Of a DNA stretch of 64,000 nucleotides, positions 26,587 through 34,397 are shown in pieces. This DNA is from Enterovirga rhinocerotis. Its GTDB lineage: Bacteria; Pseudomonadota; Alphaproteobacteria; Rhizobiales; Beijerinckiaceae. The notes under the pieces were generated by a model, which saw only the letters and a list, made by a program, of their open reading frames with translations, searched no databases and was not told the origin of the DNA. A program made the translations under genes and the position numbers. The stretch covers positions 62,001-126,000 of the forward strand of contig NZ_SNZR01000014.1 in assembly GCF_004363955.1 (NCBI RefSeq), in the 5' to 3' direction. How positions within the stretch are numbered: position 1 is the stretch's first letter; each line of letters opens with the position of its first letter.

Positions 26587-26997
26587 ATGGCCGCACAGAA
26601 GGGCAAGGATCTCCTCATCAGGCTCGCGGACGGAGCGGGCGGGTTCACGACGGTCGCGGGGCTCCGGACCCGGCAGCTCGGCTTCAACGCCGAGACCGTG
26701 GACGTGACGAACGCCGATTCCGCCGGCCGCTGGCGCGAGCTCCTGGCCGGAGCCGGGATGCGGCGGGCCTCGATCTCGGGATCCGGCGTCTTCCGGGACG
26801 CCTCGTCGGATGCGCGGATGCGCAGCCTCTTCTTCGACGGGGCGATCGAGACGCTGCAGATCGTGGTGCCGGATTTCGGCACCGTCGAGGGACCGTTCCA
26901 GATCGCGAGCCTCGACTACCGAGGCGACCATGCCGGGGAGGTGACCTTCGACATGGCTCTCGAATCCGCCGGTGCGCTGACCTTCACGGCAGCTTGA
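26587..26997 (+). CDS. GTA major tail tube protein (TP901-1 type, g9)
   Basis: 136 residues. The start MAAQKGKDLLIRLADGAGGFTTVAGLRTRQLGFN and the internal VDVTNADSAGRWRELLAGAGMRRASISGSGVF are characteristic of the TP901-1 major tail protein family. It polymerises into the GTA tail tube. Separated from the DUF3168 gene by 26 bases that include an AAGGAC-type site. Confidence 0.93.
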   Translation: MAAQKGKDLLIRLADGAGGFTTVAGLRTRQLGFNAETVDVTNADSAGRWRELLAGAGMRRASISGSGVFRDASSDARMRSLFFDGAIETLQIVVPDFGTVEGPFQIASLDYRGDHAGEVTFDMALESAGALTFTAA

Positions 26998-27041
26998 GCC
27001 GTCGCCACCCGATCCCTCGCGCTCTCCCCAGGAGGCATCTC

Positions 27042-27389
27042 ATGATCAACCGTCGGCGCGGCGAGGTCGCGGCCGTGATCGCGGGCGAGCGCTATCGGCT
27101 CTGCCTCACGCTCGGAGGTCTCGCCGAACTCGAACACGGGTTCGGGGTCGAGGATCTGAGCGCGCTCGCCGCCCGCTTCGCCAGCGGCCGCCTCGCGGCG
27201 CGCGACCTCGTCCGGCTCCTCGGGGCAGGCCTGAGGGGCGGCGGCCATCCGATCTCCGACGAGGAGGTCGAGGCGATGCCGATCGCAGGCAGCCTGGCCG
27301 AGATCGCCGCGGCGGTGGCCGCGCTTCTCGATGCGACCTTCGGAGGTCCGGGCGAGGGCGCCCCGGCGGACCCTACGCTGCCGGCCTGA
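27042..27389 (+). CDS. GTA tail assembly chaperone (g10)
   Basis: 115 residues from the ATG at 27042, preceded by AGGAGGC. The pattern INRRRGEVAAVIAGERYRLCLTLGGLAELEHGFGVEDLSAL is typical of the gene-transfer-agent g10 family, an analogue of phage tail assembly chaperones that coats the tape measure during tail growth. A longer upstream reading from 26994 was rejected. The last four bases, CTGA, are shared with the possible CTG start of the next frame. Confidence 0.88.
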   Translation: MINRRRGEVAAVIAGERYRLCLTLGGLAELEHGFGVEDLSALAARFASGRLAARDLVRLLGAGLRGGGHPISDEEVEAMPIAGSLAEIAAAVAALLDATFGGPGEGAPADPTLPA

Positions 27390-27601
27390 GCGCGGACGGG
27401 GATCGTCGGGCCTTCCCCTGGGACGAGATCCTCGCCTTCGCACTCGGCCGGCTGCTTTGGACGCCGGATATGCTGTGGCGCGCGACGCCGCGCGAGATCG
27501 CCGCTGCGATGGGGGCATCGCTCCCGTCTTCCGATCCGATGCGCGGGCACGACCTCGCGGCGCTGATGAGCGCCTATCCCGATGCATCGACAAGACGCTG
27601 A
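27386..27601 (+). CDS. GTA second tail assembly chaperone (g10.1-like), non-canonical start
   Basis: The frame encodes about 71 residues with a typical phage tail assembly chaperone pattern, AFPWDEILAFALGRLLWTPDMLWRATPREIAAAMG, as in the small gene after g10 of the R. capsulatus GTA. No ATG, GTG or TTG exists upstream of this domain in the frame: codons before it are open well back into g10 but contain no standard start. The first candidate is CTG at 27386, overlapping the g10 stop. Alternatively the product is a g10 fusion made by -1 ribosomal frameshifting. An internal ATG at 27470 would remove half of the domain. Confidence 0.65.
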   Translation: MSADGDRRAFPWDEILAFALGRLLWTPDMLWRATPREIAAAMGASLPSSDPMRGHDLAALMSAYPDASTRR

Positions 27602-27625
27602 CTGAGAACCGGAAACGTCTCCATT

Positions 27626-27690
27626 CCTCATGCTGAGGTGCCGGCCAAAGGCCGGCCTCGAAGCATGCGCGAAGCTCCTCGGGATGAGGA
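27626..27690. repeat. REP-like palindromic element (copy 1, with partial inverted copy)
   Basis: A 42-base palindromic element at 27626-27667 starts CCTCATGCTGAGGTGCC, has an AAA loop and ends CTCGAAGCATG. It is followed at about 27669-27690 by a degenerate inverted copy ending GGGATGAGG. The 42-base unit recurs, inverted and with two mismatches, at 29071-29112. Such CCTCATNCTGAGG...CCTCGAAG elements are widespread intergenic repeats in Hyphomicrobiales. It lies between the tail chaperone and tape measure genes. Confidence 0.8.
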
Positions 27691-27727
27691 GGGTGGGAGT
27701 TTTCGATCGGCCTCCGGGGACACGAAC

Positions 27728-28339
27728 ATGGCGGATCAATCGATGGATCAGCAGGACACCCTCCGCAGCTTCGAGAAGCAGGCGCGGCAGCTCGAGACGC
27801 TGGACCGGCTCGCGCAGCGGTTCGGCTCGACCCTCTCCGGTGCGCTCTCGGCGGGAACCTCGTCCGGACGCGACTTGTCGAGCGTGCTCGACCGGATCGG
27901 TGCCACGCTCGCCTCGACCCTCGCGCGCGGCCTCGGCTCCGGCGCATCCTCCGCCTTCGAGACCCTGCTGAAAGGTGCGGCGCAGTCGCTGGTCTCCTCG
28001 CTCGGTTCGATCGGCTTCGGCGGGCTCCTTCCCTTCGGTCGGGGCGGCGTCGTGGCCGGCGGGACCGTGCAGCCCTTCGCCGAGGGCGGGATCATCGCCG
28101 CGCCGACCTATTTTCCGATGCGGGGACGGCTCGGCCTGATGGGCGAGCGCGGGGCGGAGGCCATCATGCCGCTGGCGCGCGGGCCGGATGGCCGGCTCGG
28201 CGTGCAGGCGGGCGGTGGAGCCGCGCCGCAGGTGCACGTCACGATCCAGGCCGCCGACCTTCCGAGCTTCAGGGGCTCGGAGGCGCAGATCGCGGCGGCT
28301 CTCGCCCGCGCCGTCGCCCGCGGCCGCCGCGCGCTCTGA
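27728..28339 (+). CDS. GTA tape measure protein (g11), short
   Basis: 203 residues from the ATG at 27728; earlier starts fall in the palindromic repeat. It begins with a coiled-coil region (QQDTLRSFEKQARQLETLDRLAQRFGSTL), then hydrophobic Gly/Ser-rich helices (ATLASTLARGLGSGASSAF, SLVSSLGSIGFGGLLPFGRGG) and the phage tail-tip pattern FAEGGIIAAPTYFPMRGRLGLMGERGAEAIMPL found at the end of lambda-type tape measures. The short length fits the short GTA tail. Confidence 0.88.
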   Translation: MADQSMDQQDTLRSFEKQARQLETLDRLAQRFGSTLSGALSAGTSSGRDLSSVLDRIGATLASTLARGLGSGASSAFETLLKGAAQSLVSSLGSIGFGGLLPFGRGGVVAGGTVQPFAEGGIIAAPTYFPMRGRLGLMGERGAEAIMPLARGPDGRLGVQAGGGAAPQVHVTIQAADLPSFRGSEAQIAAALARAVARGRRAL

Positions 28340-28361
28340 CCGCTTATCGCACGAGGCCGCC

Positions 28362-28994
28362 ATGCCTGCCGATTTCCACGAGATCCTGTTTCCGACCGAC
28401 ATCGCCCGGGGCTCGCGCGGCGGCCCGGTCCGGCTGACGGAGATCGTGACGCTCGCCTCGGGGCGGGAGCACCGGAACGCCCGCTGGGCGGATTCGCGCC
28501 GGCGCTACGATGCCGGTCTCGGCATCCGCACGCTCGATGCGCTGCACGCGGTCATCGCCTTCTTCGAGGAGCGGCGCGGCCGGCTGGTCGGCTTCCGCTT
28601 CCGCGACCGGGCGGACGAACGCTCCTGCGCGCCCTCGCTGGCGCCGTCACCGGCCGACCAGCCGATCGGGACGGGCGACGGGACGACGACGGCTTTCCAG
28701 CTCGCCAAGACCTATGGCGGCAGTTTCTCGCCATATCGGCGCGTCATCGCGAAGCCGGTCGCGGGCAGCGTCCGCATCGCGGTCTCGGGAGACGAGGTCG
28801 TGTCCGGTTGGTCGCTAGACCCGGCGACCGGCCTCGTCGCGTTCGCCGCCGCTCCTCCGCCCGGCAGCCCCATCACGGCCGGCTTCCGCTTCGACGTGCC
28901 GGTCCGCTTCGACACCGACCAGCTCGAATTCGATCTCGCGGCCTTCGAGGCCGGCGAGGTGCCGTCCTGCCCCCTGATCGAGGTGGTCCCCTGA
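28362..28994 (+). CDS. GTA distal tail protein (DUF2460, g12)
   Basis: 210 residues. The family start FHEILFPTDIARGSRGGPVRLTEIVTLASGREHRNARWADSRRRYDAG and RGRLVGFRFRDRAD are characteristic of DUF2460 proteins of GTAs. It forms the ring at the end of the tail tube to which the hub attaches. ATG at 28362. Followed by an inverted pair of palindromic repeats. Confidence 0.93.
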   Translation: MPADFHEILFPTDIARGSRGGPVRLTEIVTLASGREHRNARWADSRRRYDAGLGIRTLDALHAVIAFFEERRGRLVGFRFRDRADERSCAPSLAPSPADQPIGTGDGTTTAFQLAKTYGGSFSPYRRVIAKPVAGSVRIAVSGDEVVSGWSLDPATGLVAFAAAPPPGSPITAGFRFDVPVRFDTDQLEFDLAAFEAGEVPSCPLIEVVP

Positions 28995-29021
28995 CACCTG
29001 GCTGCGAACACTCCCCCTCCT

Positions 29022-29112
29022 CCTCCTGAGGTGCCTCGCAAAGCGAGGCCTCGAAGGACGCACCGCCCTGCGTGCTTCGAGGCCGGCCTTCGGCCGGCAC
29101 CTCAGCATGAGG
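29022..29112. repeat. REP-like inverted pair (BIME-like)
   Basis: Two palindromic units lie head to head: 29022-29060 in plus orientation (CCTCCTGAGGTGCCTCGC, AAA loop) and 29071-29112 in minus orientation, separated by ten bases. The second is the reverse complement of the unit at 27626-27667 with two differences. The array could fold into a large cruciform or RNA structure between the distal tail and hub genes. Confidence 0.8.
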
Positions 29113-29147
29113 AATGGAGGTGTTCTTCTATTCGGAGCTTCCCTGAC

Positions 29148-30041
29148 ATGCGCGACCTCCCATCCGGCCTCGCCTCCCATCTCGGCGAGGGCGTCACCAC
29201 GCTCTGCCGCTGCTGGCGGCTCATGCGGCGGGACGGCGAGGCCTTCGGCTTCACCGATCATGACCGCGATCTCGTCGTCGACGGCCAGGTCTACCGGGCC
29301 GGGACCGGCCTCGAAGCGGCCGAGACCACGGCCGAGATCGGCTTCCCCGTCGGGGGCGGGGACGTCTCCGGAATCCTCTCCTCCGAAGCCTTGACCGAGA
29401 CCGACATCGCGGCCGGCCTCTACGACGATGCGAGCGTCGAACTGCGCCTCGTGAACTGGGCCGAACCCGCCCAGCACCTCCTTCTCGAGACGGCGTCGAT
29501 CGGCGAGATCCGCCGGCACGACGCGGCCTTCGTGGCGGAACTGCGCGGGCCGATGCATCGCTTCGGCGAGGAACGCGGACGGCTGTTCCGCGCGACCTGC
29601 GGCGCCGATCTCGGCGATCCGCGCTGCGGCATCGATCTCGACGATCCGGCCCACAACGCGGTCGCGACGGTCGGCGGGACGGACGGCGCGCTCGGTCTCA
29701 CGACGGCGGGGCTCGGCGCCCATGAGGATGGCGCCTTCACCGGCGGCCGGCTGACCTGGCTGTCCGGCGCGAACGAAGGCCTGTCGGTCGAGGTGAAGAG
29801 CCATTGGGCGGGCACGCTCCTCGCCGGTCTCGATCTCTGGCAGCGGGCGACGCGCCCGATCGCGATCGGCGACACGTTCCGCATCACGGCGGGCTGCGAC
29901 AAGCGGCTTTCGACCTGTCGCGACCGCTTCGCCAACGCGGTCAATTTCCGCGGCTTCCCGCATATGCCGGGCAACGATTTCGTGCTCGCCGTCGCGGCAC
30001 AGGGCGAGGCGGGTCTCGACGGCGGAAGTCTGTTCCGATGA
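29148..30041 (+). CDS. GTA hub protein (DUF2163, g13)
   Basis: 297 residues from the ATG at 29148. The pattern TTLCRCWRLMRRDGEAFGFTDHDRDL and CDKRLSTCRDRFANAVNFRGFPHMPGND identify the DUF2163/phage conserved hypothetical family that forms the tail-tip hub. Cys residues in ATCGADLGDPRCG and GCDKRLSTC supply four candidate ligands for the iron-sulfur cluster known in the R. capsulatus GTA hub and in lambda gpL. The stop overlaps the peptidase start. Confidence 0.92.
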   Translation: MRDLPSGLASHLGEGVTTLCRCWRLMRRDGEAFGFTDHDRDLVVDGQVYRAGTGLEAAETTAEIGFPVGGGDVSGILSSEALTETDIAAGLYDDASVELRLVNWAEPAQHLLLETASIGEIRRHDAAFVAELRGPMHRFGEERGRLFRATCGADLGDPRCGIDLDDPAHNAVATVGGTDGALGLTTAGLGAHEDGAFTGGRLTWLSGANEGLSVEVKSHWAGTLLAGLDLWQRATRPIAIGDTFRITAGCDKRLSTCRDRFANAVNFRGFPHMPGNDFVLAVAAQGEAGLDGGSLFR

Positions 30042-30469
30042 GGCGCGCGAGGATCGTCTCGGCGGCGCGCGGCTGGCTCGGCACGCCCTATCACCATCAG
30101 GCCTCGCTCAAGGGCGTCGGCTGCGACTGCCTCGGCCTGCTGCGAGGGCTGTGGCGGGAGGTGATCGGGCCGGAGCCCGCGATGCCGCCGGCCTATGGTC
30201 CCGACTGGGCGGAAGCCTCCGGGCGCGAATGGCTGCTCGAGGCCGCGCGCCGGCATCTCGCCGAAATCGACCTCCGCGAGGCTGCGGCGGGAGACATCCT
30301 CCTCTTCCGCTGGCGGGCGCATCTGCCGGCGAAGCACTGCGCGGTGCTCACGGGTCCCGCGATCATGATCCATGCCCATGACGGCGCCGCCGTCGCCGAG
30401 GTGGCCCTGTCGCCCTGGTGGCGTCGGCACGTGGCGGGCGCCTTCCGCTTCCCGGGGATCGAGCCATGA
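30038..30469 (+). CDS. GTA NlpC/P60 cell-wall peptidase (g14)
   Basis: 143 residues. The catalytic Cys is in GVGCDCLGLLRG (Cys31) and the His in LPAKHCAVL. This small NlpC/P60 enzyme sits in the tail tip and is thought to cut peptidoglycan so that GTA DNA can enter the recipient. ATGA overlaps link it to both the hub and megatron genes. Confidence 0.93.
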   Translation: MRRARIVSAARGWLGTPYHHQASLKGVGCDCLGLLRGLWREVIGPEPAMPPAYGPDWAEASGREWLLEAARRHLAEIDLREAAAGDILLFRWRAHLPAKHCAVLTGPAIMIHAHDGAAVAEVALSPWWRRHVAGAFRFPGIEP

Positions 30470-33400
30470 CGACGCTGGTGCTCCAGGCCGCCGACAAGGT
30501 CATCGGGGGCGTCGCCGGCGCGGCGACCACCTTCCTCGGGCGAGCGGTCTCCGGCCTCTTCGCCGAGGGAGCGGGCAAGGACACGATCCGGTTCGCCGAA
30601 GGCCCGCGGCTCGCCGAGATGAGCGGCCTCACCTCGCAGGAGGGCGCGCCGATCCCCCGTCTCTACGGCCGGGCGAGGCTCGGCGGGCAGCTGATCTGGG
30701 CGACGCGCTTCGAGGAGGTCGTCAACACGAGCGTCACGGTCGAGCGGCAGAGCGGGCGGCGCGGTGGCAAGAGCCTCGGCGGCACGCCGCGCCAGACGAA
30801 TGTCACGACGACCTATTCCTATGTCGCCAATCTCGCGATCGGCCTCTGCGAAGGGCCGATCGGCTTCGTGCGGCGCGTCTGGGCCGACGGCAAGGAGGTC
30901 GACCTGACGACGCTCGCGATGCGGGTGCATCGGGGGGCGGAGGACCAGGAGCCCGATCCGCTGATCGTCGCGAAGGAGGGCGCGGCGGACGCACCCGCCT
31001 ATCGGGGTCTCGCCTATGTCGTGTTCGAGCGCCTGCCGCTGGCGCCCTACGGCAACCGCGTGCCGCAATTCTCCTTCGAGGTCGTGCGCCCCGTGGGCAC
31101 GCTGGCGCCCGCGATCCGCTCCGTCTGCCTGATCCCGGGCGCGACGGAATTCGGCTACGACACCCTTCCGGTCACGCGCACCCTCGGGCTCGGCCGCTCG
31201 CTGCCCGAGAACAGCCATCAGCTCGGGCGGCGCACCGATGTCGAGGCCTCGCTGGATGGGCTCGAGGCCCTCTGCCCGAACCTGACCTCCGTCTCGCTGG
31301 TCGCGAGCTGGTTCGGGACGGACCTTCGCGTCGGCGAATGCCGTATCGAACCCCGCGTCGACCTCAAGGCCAAGGCGACGCTGGGCGGCGAGTGGCGCGT
31401 CTCGGGCCTCACCCGCTTCACCGCTGCGGAGACGAGCCGCGCCGGCGGATCGGCCGCCTATGGCGGCACGCCGTCCGACGCCTCGGTGATCCGCCTCATC
31501 CAGGACCTTAAGGCCCGCGGCCTCGCCGTCACGCTCTATCCCTTCGTGATGATGGATGTGCCGGCGGACAATGCGCTGCCCGATCCCTGGTCGGGAGAGG
31601 AGGGGCAGGCGCCTTATCCCTGGCGCGGCCGCATCACCTGCCATCCCGCGCCCGGACGGGCGGGAAGTCCCGACGGCACGGAAGCGGCGGCCGATCAGGT
31701 CGCCTCGTTCTTCGGCGAGGCCGGGCCGGGCGATGTCCAGATCGCCGGCGGGGCCGTCACCTATTCAGGGCCGGCCGAATGGAGCTTCCGACGGCTCGTC
31801 CTGCATTATGCCAAGCTCGCGGTCGCGGCGGGCGGGGTCGATGCCTTCGTGATCGGCTCCGAACTCGTCGGCCTCACCCGCGTGCGGTCGGGGCCCGGCG
31901 CCTATCCCGCCGTCGCCGCCCTCCGGGCGCTCGCGGCGGATGTGCGCTCGATCCTCGGTCCGTCGACGAAGATCGTCTACGCGGCGGACTGGACCGAATA
32001 CGGCGCCCATGTCCGCGATGGCGGAGCGGAGGTGCGCTTTCCGCTCGATCCGCTCTTCGCCGATACAGCGATCGATGCGGTCGGGATCGACTACTACCCG
32101 CCCATCTCCGATTGGCGGGAGGGGGCGGCCCATCTCGATGCCGGTCTCAGCCGCGGCAGCTCGGACCTCGCCTATCTGCGCGACCGGCTAGGGGCCGGCG
32201 AGGCCTTCGACTGGTACTATGCCGGCACGGCCGATCGCGAGCTTCAGGTGCGCACGCCGATCACGGACGGCGCCTACGGCAAGCCCTGGACCTTCCGGGC
32301 GAAGGATCTCGTCGGCTGGTGGTCGAACGCGCATGTCGAGCGGGTCGGCGGCGTCGAGACCGGGGCGACGGCCTGGCAGCCGCGCTCGAAGCCGATCTGG
32401 CTGACGGAGATCGGCATTCCCGCCGTCGACAAGGGTCCGAACGGGCCGAACGTCTTCCCCGATCCGAAATCCTCCGAATCCGCCTTGCCGCCATTCTCGA
32501 CCGGTGCACGCGACGACCTCGTCCAGGCGCGCGGTCTCGAAGCCATCCTGTCGCGGTTCGATCACGACCTGCCGGGTCACGAGCCGGCCATGAACCCGCT
32601 CTCGGACCGCTACGACGGCCGCATGGTCGACCGCGACCGCGTCTCCGTCTGGTGCTGGGATGCGCGGCCCTATCCGGCCTTCCCCGATTTCGACGATGTC
32701 TGGGCCGACGGTGCCAACTGGACCGGCGGCCATTGGGTGACGGGACGGCTCGAGGGCGCGCCGCTCGATCGCGTGGTCGCGGCGATCCTCGCCGATTATG
32801 GCCTCGATCCCTCCGTGACGGAGGGGCTCGACGGGTTTCTCGACGGCTATGTCGTCGACCGGCCGATGTCGGCGCGGCAGGCGCTGGAGCCCCTGGCCTC
32901 GCTGTACGGTTTCGATGCGGTCGCGGGAGCGGCCGGGATCGCCTGGCGGGGGAGGGGAGCGGCGCAGCCGACCGTTCTCGCGGCGGGCGATCTCGTCGAT
33001 CCGGCTCGGGGACCCGTCCTCGCACGCAGCCGGGCGCAGGAATCGGACCTGCCGGTCTCGATCGAGCTCGGCTTCACCGATGCCGAGGGCGACTATGCCA
33101 GGGCCGCGGCCGGCTCCCGCCGCCTGGCCGGCACGAGCCGCCGCGAACTCGCCGTCGACGCGGCGCTCATCGTGCCCCGCGCCGAGGCGCAGCGCCTGGC
33201 CGAGATCAGGCTCCAGGATTCCTGGACGAGCCGCGAGACGGTCGAGTTCGAACTCAGCCCGCGGGATCTCGGATACGAGCCGGGCGACGTCCTGTCTCTC
33301 GACGACGATGCCGGGCTGTACCGCATCGAGCGGATCGTGGACGGCCCGTCCCGACGAGTCCTGGCCCGAGCGGTCGAGCCCGCCGTCTTCGTCGCGGCGC

Positions 33401-34383
33401 CGGTCGCGAGCAGGACCCCTCGGCGCCGCCGGCCGCCCTCGTCCTCCGGGCAGCCTCATGCGGTCGTCCTCGACCTTCCCGCCTCGGGATCGCAGCCCGA
33501 GGTTCTGCAACACCTTGCCGTGGCCGCCGATCCCTGGCCCGGCGCCGTTGCGATCTACAGGGATGCGGGTGCCGGGAGCCATGCTCTTCACGGTATCGCC
33601 GAAACCCCGGCGATCATCGGGAGGACGCTGGCGCCCTTCGGGGCCGGGCCGGTCTGGCGCTGGGACGTGACCGGGACGCTTGAGGTCGAGGTTTCGAGCG
33701 GGAGCCTGTCGTCGGTCTCCGACGAGGCGGCGCTCGCCGGTGCAAGCCTGCTGGCCGTCATCGGACCGGACGGCGCGGCCGAGATCGTCTCGGCCCGCGA
33801 TGCCGACCTTGTCGGTCTGCGGCATTATCGGCTGAGCCGGCTTCTGCGCGGTCTCGGAGGCACCGAACATCTCGCCGCGCGCACGCTGGCGGCCGGCGCG
33901 ACCGTGGTCGTCCTCGACGGCTCTCTCGCTCCCCTGTCGACCTCGCTCGCCGAACTCGGCCAGAGTTTCGCCTATCGCATCGGGCCGGCGGGCCGGGATC
34001 AGGCGGATCCCACCTATGCCTCGCTCTCCGCGCCCGTGACGTCGGCGGCGCTGCTGCCGCTCGCTCCGGTCGGCCTCAAGGCCCGACGCGAGCCGGGCGG
34101 CATCCGGCTGAGCTGGATCAGGCGCACGCGGCTCGACGGCGACGGCTGGAGCCTCGCGGAGGTGCCGCTGGCGGAGGAGAGCGAGGCCTACGAGGTCGAG
34201 GTGCTGTCGGCCGGCTCGCCTGTCCGCCTCATCGAAGCCCCGGCTGCATCCTGCCTCTATCCGGCGGCCGCCGAACTCGCCGATTTCGGCGCCGCTCGAG
34301 CGACGCTGTCGGTGCGCATCTTTCAGATCAGCCGCACCGTCGGCCGGGGCCGCGCGGCGGCGGCGGTGCTTCCCATCCTCTGA
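30466..34383 (+). CDS. GTA megatron, tail-tip glycosidase-like and baseplate protein (g15)
   Basis: 1305 residues. The N-terminal part (about 1-330) has a hydrophobic segment (VIGGVAGAATTFLGRAVSGLF) and the phage-tail region IPRLYGRARLGGQLIW. A TIM-barrel, glycoside-hydrolase-like domain follows (about 330-770: YAADWTEYGAH, VGIDYYPPISDWREG, IWLTEIGIPAVDKG), then a tail-3-like module with PHPCDVLSLDDDAGLYRIERI-type signature and C-terminal beta domains ending in a fibronectin-like segment. It matches GTA g15 in order and length. It pierces or digests the recipient envelope. Confidence 0.92.
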   Translation: MTTLVLQAADKVIGGVAGAATTFLGRAVSGLFAEGAGKDTIRFAEGPRLAEMSGLTSQEGAPIPRLYGRARLGGQLIWATRFEEVVNTSVTVERQSGRRGGKSLGGTPRQTNVTTTYSYVANLAIGLCEGPIGFVRRVWADGKEVDLTTLAMRVHRGAEDQEPDPLIVAKEGAADAPAYRGLAYVVFERLPLAPYGNRVPQFSFEVVRPVGTLAPAIRSVCLIPGATEFGYDTLPVTRTLGLGRSLPENSHQLGRRTDVEASLDGLEALCPNLTSVSLVASWFGTDLRVGECRIEPRVDLKAKATLGGEWRVSGLTRFTAAETSRAGGSAAYGGTPSDASVIRLIQDLKARGLAVTLYPFVMMDVPADNALPDPWSGEEGQAPYPWRGRITCHPAPGRAGSPDGTEAAADQVASFFGEAGPGDVQIAGGAVTYSGPAEWSFRRLVLHYAKLAVAAGGVDAFVIGSELVGLTRVRSGPGAYPAVAALRALAADVRSILGPSTKIVYAADWTEYGAHVRDGGAEVRFPLDPLFADTAIDAVGIDYYPPISDWREGAAHLDAGLSRGSSDLAYLRDRLGAGEAFDWYYAGTADRELQVRTPITDGAYGKPWTFRAKDLVGWWSNAHVERVGGVETGATAWQPRSKPIWLTEIGIPAVDKGPNGPNVFPDPKSSESALPPFSTGARDDLVQARGLEAILSRFDHDLPGHEPAMNPLSDRYDGRMVDRDRVSVWCWDARPYPAFPDFDDVWADGANWTGGHWVTGRLEGAPLDRVVAAILADYGLDPSVTEGLDGFLDGYVVDRPMSARQALEPLASLYGFDAVAGAAGIAWRGRGAAQPTVLAAGDLVDPARGPVLARSRAQESDLPVSIELGFTDAEGDYARAAAGSRRLAGTSRRELAVDAALIVPRAEAQRLAEIRLQDSWTSRETVEFELSPRDLGYEPGDVLSLDDDAGLYRIERIVDGPSRRVLARAVEPAVFVAAPVASRTPRRRRPPSSSGQPHAVVLDLPASGSQPEVLQHLAVAADPWPGAVAIYRDAGAGSHALHGIAETPAIIGRTLAPFGAGPVWRWDVTGTLEVEVSSGSLSSVSDEAALAGASLLAVIGPDGAAEIVSARDADLVGLRHYRLSRLLRGLGGTEHLAARTLAAGATVVVLDGSLAPLSTSLAELGQSFAYRIGPAGRDQADPTYASLSAPVTSAALLPLAPVGLKARREPGGIRLSWIRRTRLDGDGWSLAEVPLAEESEAYEVEVLSAGSPVRLIEAPAASCLYPAAAELADFGAARATLSVRIFQISRTVGRGRAAAAVLPIL

Positions 34384-34397
34384 TCACAGGATCGCAG

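Noticed and set aside
27626-29112. CRISPR array.
   Set aside because: The repeats are palindromic, few, in both orientations and without regular spacers; they fit REP-like elements.
32188-33870. Long minus-strand frame inside the megatron gene.
   Set aside because: Low-complexity antisense; the plus-strand megatron is intact across the region.
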